Positions 8,200 through 17,156 of a DNA stretch of 64,000 nt are shown one piece after another. Each line of letters starts with the position of its first letter. Positions within the stretch are counted from its first letter, which is position 1. This stretch comes from Ochrobactrum sp. RH2CCR150 (GTDB lineage: Bacteria > Pseudomonadota > Alphaproteobacteria > Rhizobiales > Rhizobiaceae). The stretch spans positions 62,001 to 126,000 of the forward strand of contig JACGXE010000002.1 of the NCBI GenBank assembly GCA_014138095.1, read 5' to 3'. Below the pieces are notes generated by a model. That model worked only from the letters and a program-made list of their open reading frames with translations, searched no databases and was not told the DNA's origin. Both the position numbers and the translations under genes were made by a program.

Positions 8200-9335
8200 C
8201 CGGCAACTGGTTTTCATTCGAGCGTCTTGGCGCAATGCTGATGAAGGAATTCATCCAGATGCGGCGTGACCGCATTACCTTTGCCATGATGCTGGTGGTA
8301 CCCCTGATGCAGCTTTTGCTGTTCGGCTTTGCCATCAACAACGACCCAAAAAGCTTGCCGAGCGCCGTGGTCGTCACCAGTCAGGATCATTACACCCGGG
8401 CGATGATATCGGCGCTGGAAACGACTGGTTATTATCGCTTCGATCACGTGGTTCAAAGCGCCGCCGAAGCCGAAGCGCTGATTGCCAACGGTACGGTCTC
8501 CTTCGTGGTCACCATCCCGTCCGACTTTGCACGTCGGGTGGATGCGGGCGATGCACCGCAAATTCTCATCGAAGCCGATGCGACCGACCCTTCTGTGGCA
8601 AGCGGGGCAATATCGACGCTGAGCACTGTGGCCAGTCAGGCGCTGTTGCGCGAGCAGGGCAAGCAGGCCGAAGCGACGGAGGCCGCCCGCAGCCAGCTAC
8701 AGGTGATTGTGCACCGTCGGTACAATCCGGAAGGCGTGTCGCAATATAATATCGTTCCCGGCCTGCTCGGCGTCATCCTGCAAATGACGATGGTGATGAT
8801 GACGGCCATGGCGCTGACCCGTGAAACCGAGCGTGGCACCATGGAAAACCTGCTGGCCATGCCCGCCACGCCTGCCGAGATCATGCTGGGCAAGGTGCTG
8901 CCGTTTCTCGCTGTGGGGGCGGTGCAGGTGGTGGTCGTGCTGGTTGCGGCAAAGCTTCTGTTCGGCGTGCCGTTCGTCGGATCGCTGGCACTGCTTCTGG
9001 CTTGCGTGCTGATCTTCGTTTTGTCGCTGGTGTTGCTCGGCTATACGATTTCGACGGCCTCGAGGACGCAGATGCAGGCCATGCAGCTGACGTTCTTCTT
9101 TTTTCTGCCATCGCTGATGCTGTCGGGTTTCATGTTCCCGTTTCGGGGCATGCCCGATTGGGCGCAGACACTGGGCGAGATTTTCCCGCTCACGCATTTC
9201 CTGCGCATTGTGCGCGCCGTCATGCTGAAAGGCGCAACCCTTGCCGATATTGCCGGCGAGGTGAATGCGCTGATTCTGTTCGTTATTCTGTTTGCCACGA
9301 TGGCTCTGTTGCGCTTCCGGCGCACGCTCGACTGA
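8196..9335 (+). CDS. ABC-2 type exporter permease (YbhS/YbhR-like)
   Basis: Integral membrane subunit, 379 residues: one N-terminal helix (ITFAMMLVVPLMQLLLFGFA), a large extracytoplasmic loop (about residues 50-170), then five helices containing the ABC-2 motif around ETERGTMENLLAMPATPAEI. The family length is normal. E. coli has two such permeases (ybhS, ybhR); only one is present here, matching the single ATPase domain, so a symmetric complex is likely. It is the last gene of the operon and converges on the MFS gene with 26 bases between stops. Confidence 0.88.
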   Translation: MTGNWFSFERLGAMLMKEFIQMRRDRITFAMMLVVPLMQLLLFGFAINNDPKSLPSAVVVTSQDHYTRAMISALETTGYYRFDHVVQSAAEAEALIANGTVSFVVTIPSDFARRVDAGDAPQILIEADATDPSVASGAISTLSTVASQALLREQGKQAEATEAARSQLQVIVHRRYNPEGVSQYNIVPGLLGVILQMTMVMMTAMALTRETERGTMENLLAMPATPAEIMLGKVLPFLAVGAVQVVVVLVAAKLLFGVPFVGSLALLLACVLIFVLSLVLLGYTISTASRTQMQAMQLTFFFFLPSLMLSGFMFPFRGMPDWAQTLGEIFPLTHFLRIVRAVMLKGATLADIAGEVNALILFVILFATMALLRFRRTLD

Positions 9336-9361
9336 TCAGGCGCGCGCCGGGGCAAGTTTTA

Positions 9362-10564
9362 TCAGCAAGCCGAAGGGGCAAGCTCCGCTTTCGGGCGGCG
9401 TGACAGCGTGAACAGCAGACCCGCTGCAGCCAGAAGGCCACCGGCCACCGGGATGGCAGCATAGCCGTAGCCCGCGCTCAACACAGCGCCACCCAGAGCC
9501 GCGCCCACTGCATTGCCAAGGTTGAATGCGCCGATATTGATCGACGAAGCCAGACCCGGTGCTTCGGCTGCGGCCTGCATGACGCGCATCTGAACCGGCG
9601 GTACAATGGCGAATGCCGCAGCACCCCAGGCAAGCAGGCCTATCACTGCGCCGACATGGCTGTTGAGCGCGAGCGGCAGCACGAAGCTGATGACAGCGAG
9701 CAGGCCGAGGAAGATCCGCGTTGCGCCATTCAGCGACCAGTCGGCCAGACGGCCACCCAGCGCGTTGCCGATGGTAAAGCCCACGCCGATGATCACGAGT
9801 GCCAGCGTCACGAAACCTTCCGACGCACCGGTGCGGTCAGCCAGAACGGCGGCAACATAGGTGTAGAGCGTGAACATTGCGCCTGCACCCATCACGGTTG
9901 TCGCCAGCGACTTCAACACGGTTGGACGTATCAGAACACCCAGCTCCTGACGGACATTCGGCATCTTGCCCGCTTCACCACGCGGCAGCGAAAGCCACAG
10001 CGCGGCAATGGCGATGAGGCCGAGGACCGCAGTTCCCGCAAACGACATGCGCCAGCCGATCTGCTGGCCGATCCAGGTTGCTGCAGGAACACCGCCGATA
10101 TTGGCGATGGTGAGGCCCATGAACATGGTCGCAACGGCGCTGGCCCGCTTTGCCGGCGGCACGACACTGGCCGCAACAACTGCGCCAAGACCAAAGAACG
10201 CGCCGTGGTTGAGGCTGGTCACGAGACGAGCGGCAAGAAGCGTCCAGTAATCGGGCGCCATTGCGGACAGAATGTTACCGATCGTGAACATCGCCATCAG
10301 CAACATCAGCGCGGTTCGTTTACCGAAACGCCCAAAGGCCAGCGTCATGATCGGCGCGCCGATCATGACGCCAATGGCATAGGCGCTGACCAGAAGGCCA
10401 GCGGTCGGGATCGATACATTCACACCATCGGCGATGACAGGCAGCAGGCCCATCGGCGCAAATTCGGTGGTGCCGATGCCGAAGGCACCGATTGCAAGCG
10501 CAAGAAGCGGCCAGTTGAAACTGGCCGCCTTGGTTGCGCTATCCTGAGCGTTTGAAGCACTCAT
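9362..10564 (-). CDS. MFS transporter, AraJ/DHA1-like
   Basis: Twelve-helix major facilitator, 400 residues, resembling the arabinose/drug efflux (AraJ, YdhP) group. Markers are GIGTTEFAPMGLLPVIADG in helix 1 and the following loop, GAPIMTLAFGRFGKRTALML as the loop 2-3 signature, and TIANIGGVPAATWIGQQIGW. CGGAGA stands seven bases before the ATG at 10564. It is 15 bases downstream of the aldo/keto reductase gene and clearly co-transcribed with it, which suggests that the substrate is a toxic or carbonyl compound, but nothing in the sequence names it. Confidence 0.88.
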   Translation of the reverse strand: MSASNAQDSATKAASFNWPLLALAIGAFGIGTTEFAPMGLLPVIADGVNVSIPTAGLLVSAYAIGVMIGAPIMTLAFGRFGKRTALMLLMAMFTIGNILSAMAPDYWTLLAARLVTSLNHGAFFGLGAVVAASVVPPAKRASAVATMFMGLTIANIGGVPAATWIGQQIGWRMSFAGTAVLGLIAIAALWLSLPRGEAGKMPNVRQELGVLIRPTVLKSLATTVMGAGAMFTLYTYVAAVLADRTGASEGFVTLALVIIGVGFTIGNALGGRLADWSLNGATRIFLGLLAVISFVLPLALNSHVGAVIGLLAWGAAAFAIVPPVQMRVMQAAAEAPGLASSINIGAFNLGNAVGAALGGAVLSAGYGYAAIPVAGGLLAAAGLLFTLSRRPKAELAPSAC

Positions 10565-10579
10565 AGCGATATCTCCGTG

Positions 10580-11404
10580 TTACTTGTCCCAGACAGGCGA
10601 CAGCTCGGGAGGGCTGACCAGACGTCCGTCGGGGCGGGCGAGCTTTGCAATCGCCGCCATGTCTTCAGAATTGAGTTCAAAGTCGAACAGATCGAAGTTT
10701 TCCGCGACACGTGCCGGCTTAGCGGTCTTCGAAAGCGCGATGAAACCGCGTTCGATGAGCCAGCGCAGCGCAACCTGTGCGGCGGTCTTGCCGTATTTCG
10801 CACCAATAGCCTGCAAAGCCGGATCACGCGGAACCGCGCCATCGGCCATGCCGAAATAGGCGGTAATGGCAACGCCTGCTTCCTTGGCGGCAGCAGCAAT
10901 CGCGTTCTGGTCGAGATAAGGGTGAACCTCGATCTGGTTGGTCACGATTGGCGCTTGGCTGCGTTCAATCGATTCTTTCATCTGCGCGATATTCTGGTTG
11001 CTGACGCCGATGAAGCGCGTCTTGCCGGAAGCCTGAACCGCATTCAGCAAGTCGACCTGTTCGGCAATCGATACTTTGTGGGCTGGCCAATGCAGCAGCA
11101 AGAGATCAACCTGATCGACTTGCAGCTTGTCGAGGCTTTCCGTCACGGACGAGGCAAACTTGTCTTCGCTATAATTATCGACCCAGACCTTGGTGGTCAG
11201 GAACAGATCGTTGCGACGTGCACCCGATTTTTGCAGGGTTTTGCCGAGAGAGGCTTCGTTCTGATAGATTTGTGCCGTGTCGAAATGGCGAAAGCCTGCT
11301 TCCAGTGCGGCTGGAACGACAGCTTCAACTTCGGCGTCCGACATGCGGTAAACGCCGAGACCGAGCGCGGGAATAGCCGCGCCATGTGCGTTGACAATCT
11401 TCAT
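10580..11404 (-). CDS. Aldo/keto reductase
   Basis: NADPH-dependent carbonyl reductase of the 2,5-diketo-gluconate reductase (YafB/DkgB) type, 274 residues. The catalytic tetrad is visible: Asp and Tyr in HFDTAQIYQNE, Lys in LTTKVWVDNY, His in LLLLHWPAHK. The start at 11404 is chosen because AGGAG lies just upstream and the frame then begins MKIVNAHG, as usual for the family; the upstream extension to 11470 has no such signal. It forms an operon with the MFS gene and is divergent from a LysR regulator, a common arrangement for stress or detoxification pairs. Confidence 0.9.
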   Translation of the reverse strand: MKIVNAHGAAIPALGLGVYRMSDAEVEAVVPAALEAGFRHFDTAQIYQNEASLGKTLQKSGARRNDLFLTTKVWVDNYSEDKFASSVTESLDKLQVDQVDLLLLHWPAHKVSIAEQVDLLNAVQASGKTRFIGVSNQNIAQMKESIERSQAPIVTNQIEVHPYLDQNAIAAAAKEAGVAITAYFGMADGAVPRDPALQAIGAKYGKTAAQVALRWLIERGFIALSKTAKPARVAENFDLFDFELNSEDMAAIAKLARPDGRLVSPPELSPVWDK

Positions 11405-11590
11405 TGTAACTCCTGTTGACTGGCTGGACGCGTTTCGCGCGAAGGCGCACGAAGCTTGGGAGGCAAACACGTCCAGTCAGGAATCCATTAGAATCCTGTG
11501 ATGCACAAAGAGATAGGCCCAACATTCCCACTTGAAAATGCGCTCGTGTTCCACATTATCTATGAAACAATTTCACAGATGGAGTCACAG

Positions 11591-12493
11591 ATGGACAATC
11601 GCGCCGGTGAGATGCAGGTCTTTCTGCGGGTCGTGGACGCGGGCAGCTTTTCGGAGGCTGCGCGTCTTTTGCGCATGAATCCATCCACGATCAGCAAGCT
11701 GATTTCGCGTATTGAGACGCGGCTTGGCGTGCGACTTTTGGAACGGTCGTCCCGCCGCCTGTCGCTGACCGCCGAAGGGCGCATCTATTATGAGCGCAGT
11801 CAGGGGCTGCTGCACGACTTTGACGAGATCGAGCGTGAACTGTCGCAAGGCTCGGCCAGCACGGGCGGCACGGTGCGCATCACCACGTCGGTTGCACTGG
11901 GCACACTGGGGCTGGAGCCGGTGCTGCCGGAATTTCTCAGCGCCTATCCGAATATCGTGGTGGACCTGTCTCTCAACGACGAGATTGTCGACCTCTATCG
12001 CGACCGGACCGATGTGGCGTTTCGCACCGGCAAGCTTGCAAATTCCAGCATGATGATGCGCAAGATCGGTCTGGCGCGGCGCAAGATCGTGGCGGCCCCC
12101 GCCTATCTGGAGCGCTGCGGCATGCCACGCTCGGTTGACGATCTTGCCGAGCATAATTGCATCGGCTTCAACTTCCGCCGTGTCGCGCCGGTCTGGCCGC
12201 TCAAGGAAAGCGGTCGCATTGTTGACCGCGCCGTCTATGGATCATTGCTCGCCAATAATGGTGAAACAGTGCGCCGCATGGCCATAGCCGGGGTGGGGTT
12301 GGCCCGCATTGCGCATTACCATGCGCGCGACGACATAGCAGCCGGACGGCTGGTCGAGGTGCTGGCGGATGTCATCGAAAGCGACGAGGAAGAGGTGAAT
12401 GCCGTGTTCCTTGGCGGGGCCAGATTGCCCCAGCGCGTGAAGGTTTTCCTCGATTTCGCGGTACCGCGATTGCAGGCATTTCTCGCTCTGTAA
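11591..12493 (+). CDS. LysR family transcriptional regulator
   Basis: LysR-type regulator, 300 residues. Helix-turn-helix at residues 1-60 (MQVFLRVVDAGSFSEAARLL, SKLISRIETRLG), then a co-inducer-binding domain (GTVRITTSVALGTLGLEPVL). The start at 11591 has GGAG at a spacing of six; the ORF could open earlier at 11498 but without a supporting signal. It is transcribed away from the aldo/keto reductase and MFS genes, so it probably controls them from the 186-bp spacer 11405-11590. The ligand is unknown. Confidence 0.9.
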   Translation: MDNRAGEMQVFLRVVDAGSFSEAARLLRMNPSTISKLISRIETRLGVRLLERSSRRLSLTAEGRIYYERSQGLLHDFDEIERELSQGSASTGGTVRITTSVALGTLGLEPVLPEFLSAYPNIVVDLSLNDEIVDLYRDRTDVAFRTGKLANSSMMMRKIGLARRKIVAAPAYLERCGMPRSVDDLAEHNCIGFNFRRVAPVWPLKESGRIVDRAVYGSLLANNGETVRRMAIAGVGLARIAHYHARDDIAAGRLVEVLADVIESDEEEVNAVFLGGARLPQRVKVFLDFAVPRLQAFLAL

Positions 12494-12663
12494 CAGAGCG
12501 ATCACGCCGAATCATGTTGCATATTTGCTTCTAAGCGTGTGTTTTCCGCATAAAACGACGCTTCCCCATAAAATTTAGCACATCCAATAGCTGAACGATT
12601 TCATGTTCTTGAAAGGGCGTGCCCCGCTTTTCAAGTTTCCGTGCTCGCGTTTTGTATTGACTG

Positions 12664-12679
12664 TTAACATTGCGTTAAC
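12664..12679 (+). promoter_or_regulatory. CtrA-type box upstream of the SbmA/BacA-like gene
   Basis: The sequence TTAA-N7-TTAAC (12664-12679) matches the full consensus of the alphaproteobacterial cell-cycle regulator CtrA. It lies about 60 bases before the TTG start at 12741, a position suitable for promoter control. A short degenerate motif can occur by chance, but this one is exact and in a non-coding spacer. Confidence 0.55.
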
Positions 12680-12740
12680 CACAGTTTGTTGCAATGTGTT
12701 ACACAGAGTTACAATTGGTGAACTGGAAGCGAGGTGTGGA

Positions 12741-14654
12741 TTGAAAGGAGTACGGCAGATAGAACGACAGTCCCGGCAGGCCAGCCTGCAACAAGGGGAC
12801 AAGTCTGCCGTGGCCAGCATGACCTCGTTCTGGGGCCTGATGCGCGCCTATTGGGTATCCGATCGCTGGAGAGAAGCTTGGGCGCTCACCGCCGCGATTT
12901 TTCTTCTGACGGCTTTCGTCAGCAAGATGACGGTCTGGGTAGCGGAAGCCTCCGGTCACCTGATGAACTCCATCGTCAACGCCAATACCGCACCGGTTCA
13001 AAACCCGCTGGCGACGATTTCGATCAATGCCGGTCTTCTGGTTCTGCTGATGCTGGGCAAGGATGTGATGCTGGTTGGCTCGCGCCATTTCCTTTCCACG
13101 ACCTTGCATCGCAAGTGGCGCAAGTGGCTGAACGATCAGTTCTCCGCAGCGCTTCTGAATAGCAAGCACAGCCATTTCCATTTGCAGCAAGGTCGCGGCA
13201 AGGACCAGATCGACAATGTCGATCAGCGCTTGCAGGAATCGATCAAGGGTATGACTGGCGGCGCCATCGGCCTCGTGATGGGTATTGTCGGCGTCGTCCT
13301 GTCGGCCTTCTTCATCGGGCAGAAGCTCATTGAAATGTCTACGGATGTGGAGGGGCTGGAAGTCTTCGGCTCTTATGGCAGCGCGGTTCTCGCCTTTGCA
13401 GCTATCCTGTTTTACGTGCCGCTCGGCACATTCGTTGCCATCAAGATCGGCCGCCGTCTGGAACGCCTCAATCTCGGCATTCAGCAGGCGGAAGGTTCGT
13501 ATCGTGGCGAATGGACAACCCTTCTGCGTCGCAGCTTCCAGATTTCGGCCTCCAATGGCGAGGCCGTCCAGCGTTCGGTGAATGAACGTCTCTACAAGGA
13601 TGTTGACGGCACCTGGAACAAGCTCAATCGTTTTGACGCGGCCTATCTCGCCTTCTCGCAGGCCTATGGTTTCCTGTCCAACCGCATCGTCGCCTATATT
13701 CCGGGTCTCCTGCCCTATATGAGTGGGTCGGTGAGCTTCCGTAATTATGTCACGGGTGCGGAACTGGTCGCCGCGATGATCAACGACTGCTCGTGGTTCA
13801 TTCAGGTCATGCCTGCAATCGCCAATCTGCGCGCCAATGCAAACCGCGTGACCGGGCTGGCGCAGGCCATGGAAAATGTGCAGGACCCGACGGAATTCTA
13901 TGCGCGCTCGGGCATCAATCGCTTTGCCTTCGCCCGTCAGCATCCGCGCTTCGGCCTGTCTGTCCGCAACCTCACGCTGATGCAGGGGCCGGATAGCGAA
14001 GCGCCGTTCCTGCGCTCCGGCGTCATCAATATCCGCGCTGGCGACTGGGTCTATATGCGCGGTGAATCCGGCTCTGGCAAAACCTCCTTCGTCAAGGCGC
14101 TGAACGGTCTTTGGCCCTATGGCACCGGCGATATCATCTATCCGCAGAATGCGACCTCGCTCTATGCGACGCAGGATGCAAAGTTCCCGTCCGTGTCGCT
14201 GAAGCAGCTTGTCAGTCTGCCGGGCGATGCCGGAAGCTTCAGCGATCTTGCCGTTGCAGCCGTCCTGCATGAAGCGGGTCTGGGCGAATTCATCGAACGA
14301 ATGAACGATAGCGATGCCGGTGGCGCGCCGTGGGATATGGTTCTGTCCGGCGGGCAGAAGCAGAAGATTGTGCTGGCGCGCATTCTCCTGCACAAGCCTT
14401 CGATCATCTTCCTCGACGAAGCCACAGGTGCTCTCGACCCGGCTGCAAAGGCACGCTTCCATGCATCCCTGAAGACCCGCTGCCCCGACGCCATCGTCAT
14501 CAGCATTATGCATGAGGAAAAGCTGCCGGTACTCGAAAGCGGCGCGCAGGTCTATTCGCATGTGCTGGATATCCGCAACGGCCATGTCTCGCTGCGTCCG
14601 GTTCATTTCGATCTTCCAGGTGCTGCCAACGCCCCGCTCATCGCGGCTGAATAA
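12741..14654 (+). CDS. ABC transporter with fused permease and ATPase, SbmA/BacA-like
   Basis: Fused inner-membrane and ATPase protein of the ABC_membrane_2 group (SbmA/BacA, YddA, Rv1819c relatives), about 637 residues. Several helices occupy about residues 30-330. The ATPase has Walker A RGESGSGKTSFVKAL, signature LSGGQKQKIVLARILL and Walker B IIFLDEATGALDP. These proteins carry peptides, cobalamin-like or very-long-chain lipid substrates; which applies here cannot be told. The start is uncertain: TTG 12741 (GAGGTG upstream) is preferred, ATG 12819 is possible, and the frame is open back to 12603, but the CtrA-type box at 12664 argues that the region before it is non-coding. Confidence 0.82.
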   Translation: MKGVRQIERQSRQASLQQGDKSAVASMTSFWGLMRAYWVSDRWREAWALTAAIFLLTAFVSKMTVWVAEASGHLMNSIVNANTAPVQNPLATISINAGLLVLLMLGKDVMLVGSRHFLSTTLHRKWRKWLNDQFSAALLNSKHSHFHLQQGRGKDQIDNVDQRLQESIKGMTGGAIGLVMGIVGVVLSAFFIGQKLIEMSTDVEGLEVFGSYGSAVLAFAAILFYVPLGTFVAIKIGRRLERLNLGIQQAEGSYRGEWTTLLRRSFQISASNGEAVQRSVNERLYKDVDGTWNKLNRFDAAYLAFSQAYGFLSNRIVAYIPGLLPYMSGSVSFRNYVTGAELVAAMINDCSWFIQVMPAIANLRANANRVTGLAQAMENVQDPTEFYARSGINRFAFARQHPRFGLSVRNLTLMQGPDSEAPFLRSGVINIRAGDWVYMRGESGSGKTSFVKALNGLWPYGTGDIIYPQNATSLYATQDAKFPSVSLKQLVSLPGDAGSFSDLAVAAVLHEAGLGEFIERMNDSDAGGAPWDMVLSGGQKQKIVLARILLHKPSIIFLDEATGALDPAAKARFHASLKTRCPDAIVISIMHEEKLPVLESGAQVYSHVLDIRNGHVSLRPVHFDLPGAANAPLIAAE

Positions 14655-14681
14655 CCAGTTCTGGTAACGCCGGGTTGTAAA

Positions 14682-14713
14682 AGTCCAAATTTGGACTATA
14701 TTCCATTCTGGAC
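14682..14713 (+). promoter_or_regulatory. Operator of the Xre/RES toxin-antitoxin pair
   Basis: AGTCCAAATTTGGACT (14682-14697) is a perfect 16-bp palindrome. A second, shorter inverted pair TCCA-TTC-TGGA lies at 14702-14712, repeating the TCCA/TGGA half site. Both are just upstream of the antitoxin start and would overlap its promoter. Antitoxins of this type commonly bind such repeats, alone or with toxin, to autoregulate. Confidence 0.78.
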
Positions 14714-14727
14714 GAATGGAGAAGGTC

Positions 14728-15255
14728 ATGGCTCGGAACGCGGCGATGTTAAAGACAGGGATTGAAAAAGGACCGGATGTTCTTGACCCGGGCCGTTTCA
14801 AACCATTGTTGCGCAAGCGGCTGAGCGCTCCCGGTCTGCGCACCTTTCTGGCCATTGCCGATCTCTGGGGGCTGGACGAGCAGCAGCGTCTGCTGGTGCT
14901 GGGGCTTCCATCGCGCTCAACCTATTACAATTGGATCAAAGCCGTGCGCGAGCATCGCGATATCACGCTGGATGTCGATGTGCTGACGCGCCTGTCCGCC
15001 GTGCTCGGCATTCATCAGGCGCTGGGTGTTCTTTATGCGGATGAGATAGCGGGCGTGCGTTGGCTGACGACGCCCAATCGCGCAACGGTGTTTGGCGGGC
15101 ATGCGCCGCTGAGGCTGGTCACAGGCGGCACGCAGGATGGATTGCTGACCGTGCGGCGGTTTCTCGATGCGGCGCGAGGCGGCCACTTCATGGAGCCGAA
15201 TGAAATCGACAGCGCCTTCACACCTTATCGCGATTCCGACGTGGTGTTTTCGTGA
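14728..15255 (+). CDS. Xre/MbcA/ParS-type (DUF2384) antitoxin
   Basis: Antitoxin partner of the RES toxin, 175 residues. It has an Xre-like helix-turn-helix (LRTFLAIADLWGLDEQQRLL, GLPSRSTYYNWIK) followed by the DUF2384 toxin-binding region (DVLTRLSAVLGIHQALGVLY, then RWLTTPNRATVFGGHAPL). The C-terminus DSAFTPYRDSDVVFS would reach into the toxin active site, as in structurally known pairs. The ATG at 14728 follows GGAGAAGG; an in-frame ATG at 14716 also exists. It overlaps the toxin start by four bases (GTGA). Confidence 0.88.
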   Translation: MARNAAMLKTGIEKGPDVLDPGRFKPLLRKRLSAPGLRTFLAIADLWGLDEQQRLLVLGLPSRSTYYNWIKAVREHRDITLDVDVLTRLSAVLGIHQALGVLYADEIAGVRWLTTPNRATVFGGHAPLRLVTGGTQDGLLTVRRFLDAARGGHFMEPNEIDSAFTPYRDSDVVFS

Positions 15256-15917
15256 GGCGCAACCCCGCCCCGCAACCGAGCTACCGGCTTATTCCGTCGC
15301 GTTTTCCTCCGGTCGGGCTTTTCGACACGGTGGCAACCGCTGCCGATCTGGAAGCCGTGATGGAACTGGCGGGCTGGACCAATGACCGGCTTCTGGTCGA
15401 GCGCCTGCAAAGGCTGCCGCAGGAGGAATGGGTGTTCGGCAGGCCGAATTCCAGCATCGTCATGGCGACATTCCTGCATGTTGCACCGGGCGGCATGCGG
15501 TTCAACGGGCCGGAGCTTGGCGCATGGTATGCCGCAGCAAGCCTCACCACCTCCGTGGTGGAGATTGCGCATCATATGCGCCGTGAGGCGGTTGCCACGG
15601 GGCGGGCGACACTTTCCCGGACATTCCGTGTCTATAGCGCGCGCCTTGAAGGCGACTTCGTCGATATATGTGGTGAGCAGGTGGCAAGACCTGAAGTCTA
15701 CGCCTCCAGCGATTACGGCGCATCGCAGCATTTCGGCGAGGAAATGCGCGCCGCCGGAGAAGACGGCATCCTGTTCGACAGCCTGCGGCATGAAGGCGGC
15801 GTCAACATCGCCGCCTTTCGTCCGAGCCGCATTCTCGATGTCGTGCAGGGCGACCACTACGATGTGACGGTCGAGACGTCATCGCAGAAAATTCAGGCGA
15901 AGAAGCTTTCTAGCTAA
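15252..15917 (+). CDS. RES domain toxin (NAD+-degrading)
   Basis: Toxin of a type II pair, 221 residues. RES-domain toxins deplete NAD+ in the cell (known for the family, e.g. M. tuberculosis MbcT and P. putida Res). The expected elements are present in order: Arg in SYRLIPSRFPP, the Arg/Asn/Tyr segment RFNGPELGAWYAAAS, Glu in TSVVEIAHHMRRE, and Ser near the end (FRPSRILDVV). The start is GTG, overlapping the antitoxin stop. Length and all the parts look intact, so the pair is probably functional. Confidence 0.88.
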   Translation: MRRNPAPQPSYRLIPSRFPPVGLFDTVATAADLEAVMELAGWTNDRLLVERLQRLPQEEWVFGRPNSSIVMATFLHVAPGGMRFNGPELGAWYAAASLTTSVVEIAHHMRREAVATGRATLSRTFRVYSARLEGDFVDICGEQVARPEVYASSDYGASQHFGEEMRAAGEDGILFDSLRHEGGVNIAAFRPSRILDVVQGDHYDVTVETSSQKIQAKKLSS

Positions 15918-15925
15918 ATCAGGGA

Positions 15926-16852
15926 TTACACTGCCCATTCCACATCGGTGGTGAAGGCGATGGTGAGCCAACGGTCCGGGCTTTCCTCACCCAGCGCATT
16001 GCCGATTTCATCGCGCAAGGCGTCCCATTCCTCCAGCCGCCGGGGTGGCAGGTTGGGCGGGACGATGAAGTAAAGCTCGATCTGCTTGCCGCGACCGACT
16101 TTCGCAACATAAGCGCGATAGGACACGAAGCCATGGCGCTTCACAATGTCCTGCGCCACGCTGTCGACATGCTGTTTGAGGTCCGCAGGCGTGACCAGAA
16201 AAATGTCGGCCAGCGCCTGCTTGATCGTGCTGATGGGCATGGGGATGATGACGAGACAGACCACGGCCAGCGCGGTCGGATCGATATAGGGCGCTATCCA
16301 TCCAAGCTCTGTGCCCTCCACGAGATAGCCGATCAGGAAGGCGATCAACAGCGCGGCGGTAATGCCGCCGGACATGATCCAGGCCTTGGCGTCCAGCGCC
16401 ACGAAATCCGATTTGATGTGGCGATTGGCGCGCATTTCGAACCAGGCCATGCCGAGGCAGGCAATCAATGCCACCACGGCATAGAAAATGGCATAGGTGA
16501 ATTCGAGATGGCGACCGCCCTGCATGATAATGGCGATTGCATTGATGAGCGCATAGATTGCTACGCCGGTCAGCATGATGCCGTTGAGGCCAAGCACCAT
16601 CGGTTCCAGATGCCAGAAACCCATGGTGAAACGTTCACGCAGTTTGCGGTTGGTCCGCTCCGGCAAGGCGGAAAGTGCAATCAGCCGCGATACGATGAGC
16701 GCGAGCCCGCTCATGGCCGCGTCGGCCAGCATATAGACGCCGTCGAATACAATCGAAAATGAACCGGACAAAAGACCGAATACGACGCCGAAACCGGCGA
16801 CAAGGAGAGTAACGCCTATCGAGACTTGAAGGACAGTTTGTTCACGGCGCAA
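15926..16852 (-). CDS. Cation diffusion facilitator-like membrane protein with degenerate metal site
   Basis: Six-helix CDF-fold protein with a C-terminal cytoplasmic domain, 308 residues, TTG start with GGAG six bases upstream. The fold is suggested by the first helices, the RANRHIKSDFVALDAKAW segment and PYIDPTALAVV. However, the canonical metal ligands are mostly absent: helix 2 reads DGVYMLADA (Tyr where His or Asp is usual, second Asp kept), and helix 5 reads LDAKAWIMSGG, with neither His nor Asp at the expected places. It may move another substrate, or lack classical Zn/Cd antiport. The gene converges on the RES toxin gene with only eight bases between. Confidence 0.8.
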   Translation of the reverse strand: MRREQTVLQVSIGVTLLVAGFGVVFGLLSGSFSIVFDGVYMLADAAMSGLALIVSRLIALSALPERTNRKLRERFTMGFWHLEPMVLGLNGIMLTGVAIYALINAIAIIMQGGRHLEFTYAIFYAVVALIACLGMAWFEMRANRHIKSDFVALDAKAWIMSGGITAALLIAFLIGYLVEGTELGWIAPYIDPTALAVVCLVIIPMPISTIKQALADIFLVTPADLKQHVDSVAQDIVKRHGFVSYRAYVAKVGRGKQIELYFIVPPNLPPRRLEEWDALRDEIGNALGEESPDRWLTIAFTTDVEWAV

Positions 16853-17156
16853 TTTTTACTCCAAATTCAATAGTCAAATCGGCGGTAGGGCAGGGAGGTT
16901 CGTTCGACATTTTATTCGCGATGCACAGGATGGAAAATATATACATCGAATGGATGAAACCGGCAAATTCGGGATGTTTTTATTGAAGAATCCTCTAACA
17001 TGAAAGTTATCGCTTCGGCTTCCTGAAGCTTTCTGCGCGCTATAGTTCGCAAATGAAAAGAAGGGGTGTGTCTTGTCGATACGGATTGGCCAAAAATACG
17101 GACACCTCATTCACGGATGGAGCTGCGCTTGCCACAGCCCGCAGGCCTTGCAACTG
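16853..17156. other. Divergent intergenic region
   Basis: About 300 bases between the CDF-like gene (left) and the amidohydrolase gene (right). It must contain both promoters. It is AT-richer than the flanks but I could not find a convincing repeat or operator. AAGGGG before a TTG at 17073 means that the amidohydrolase frame could begin inside it. Confidence 0.5.

Noticed and set aside
12699..14855. A 718-codon frame on the minus strand opposite the SbmA/BacA-like gene
   Set aside because: Composition is that of an antisense shadow (many Arg, His, Gln), no domain is recognisable, and the plus-strand gene has full ABC motifs.
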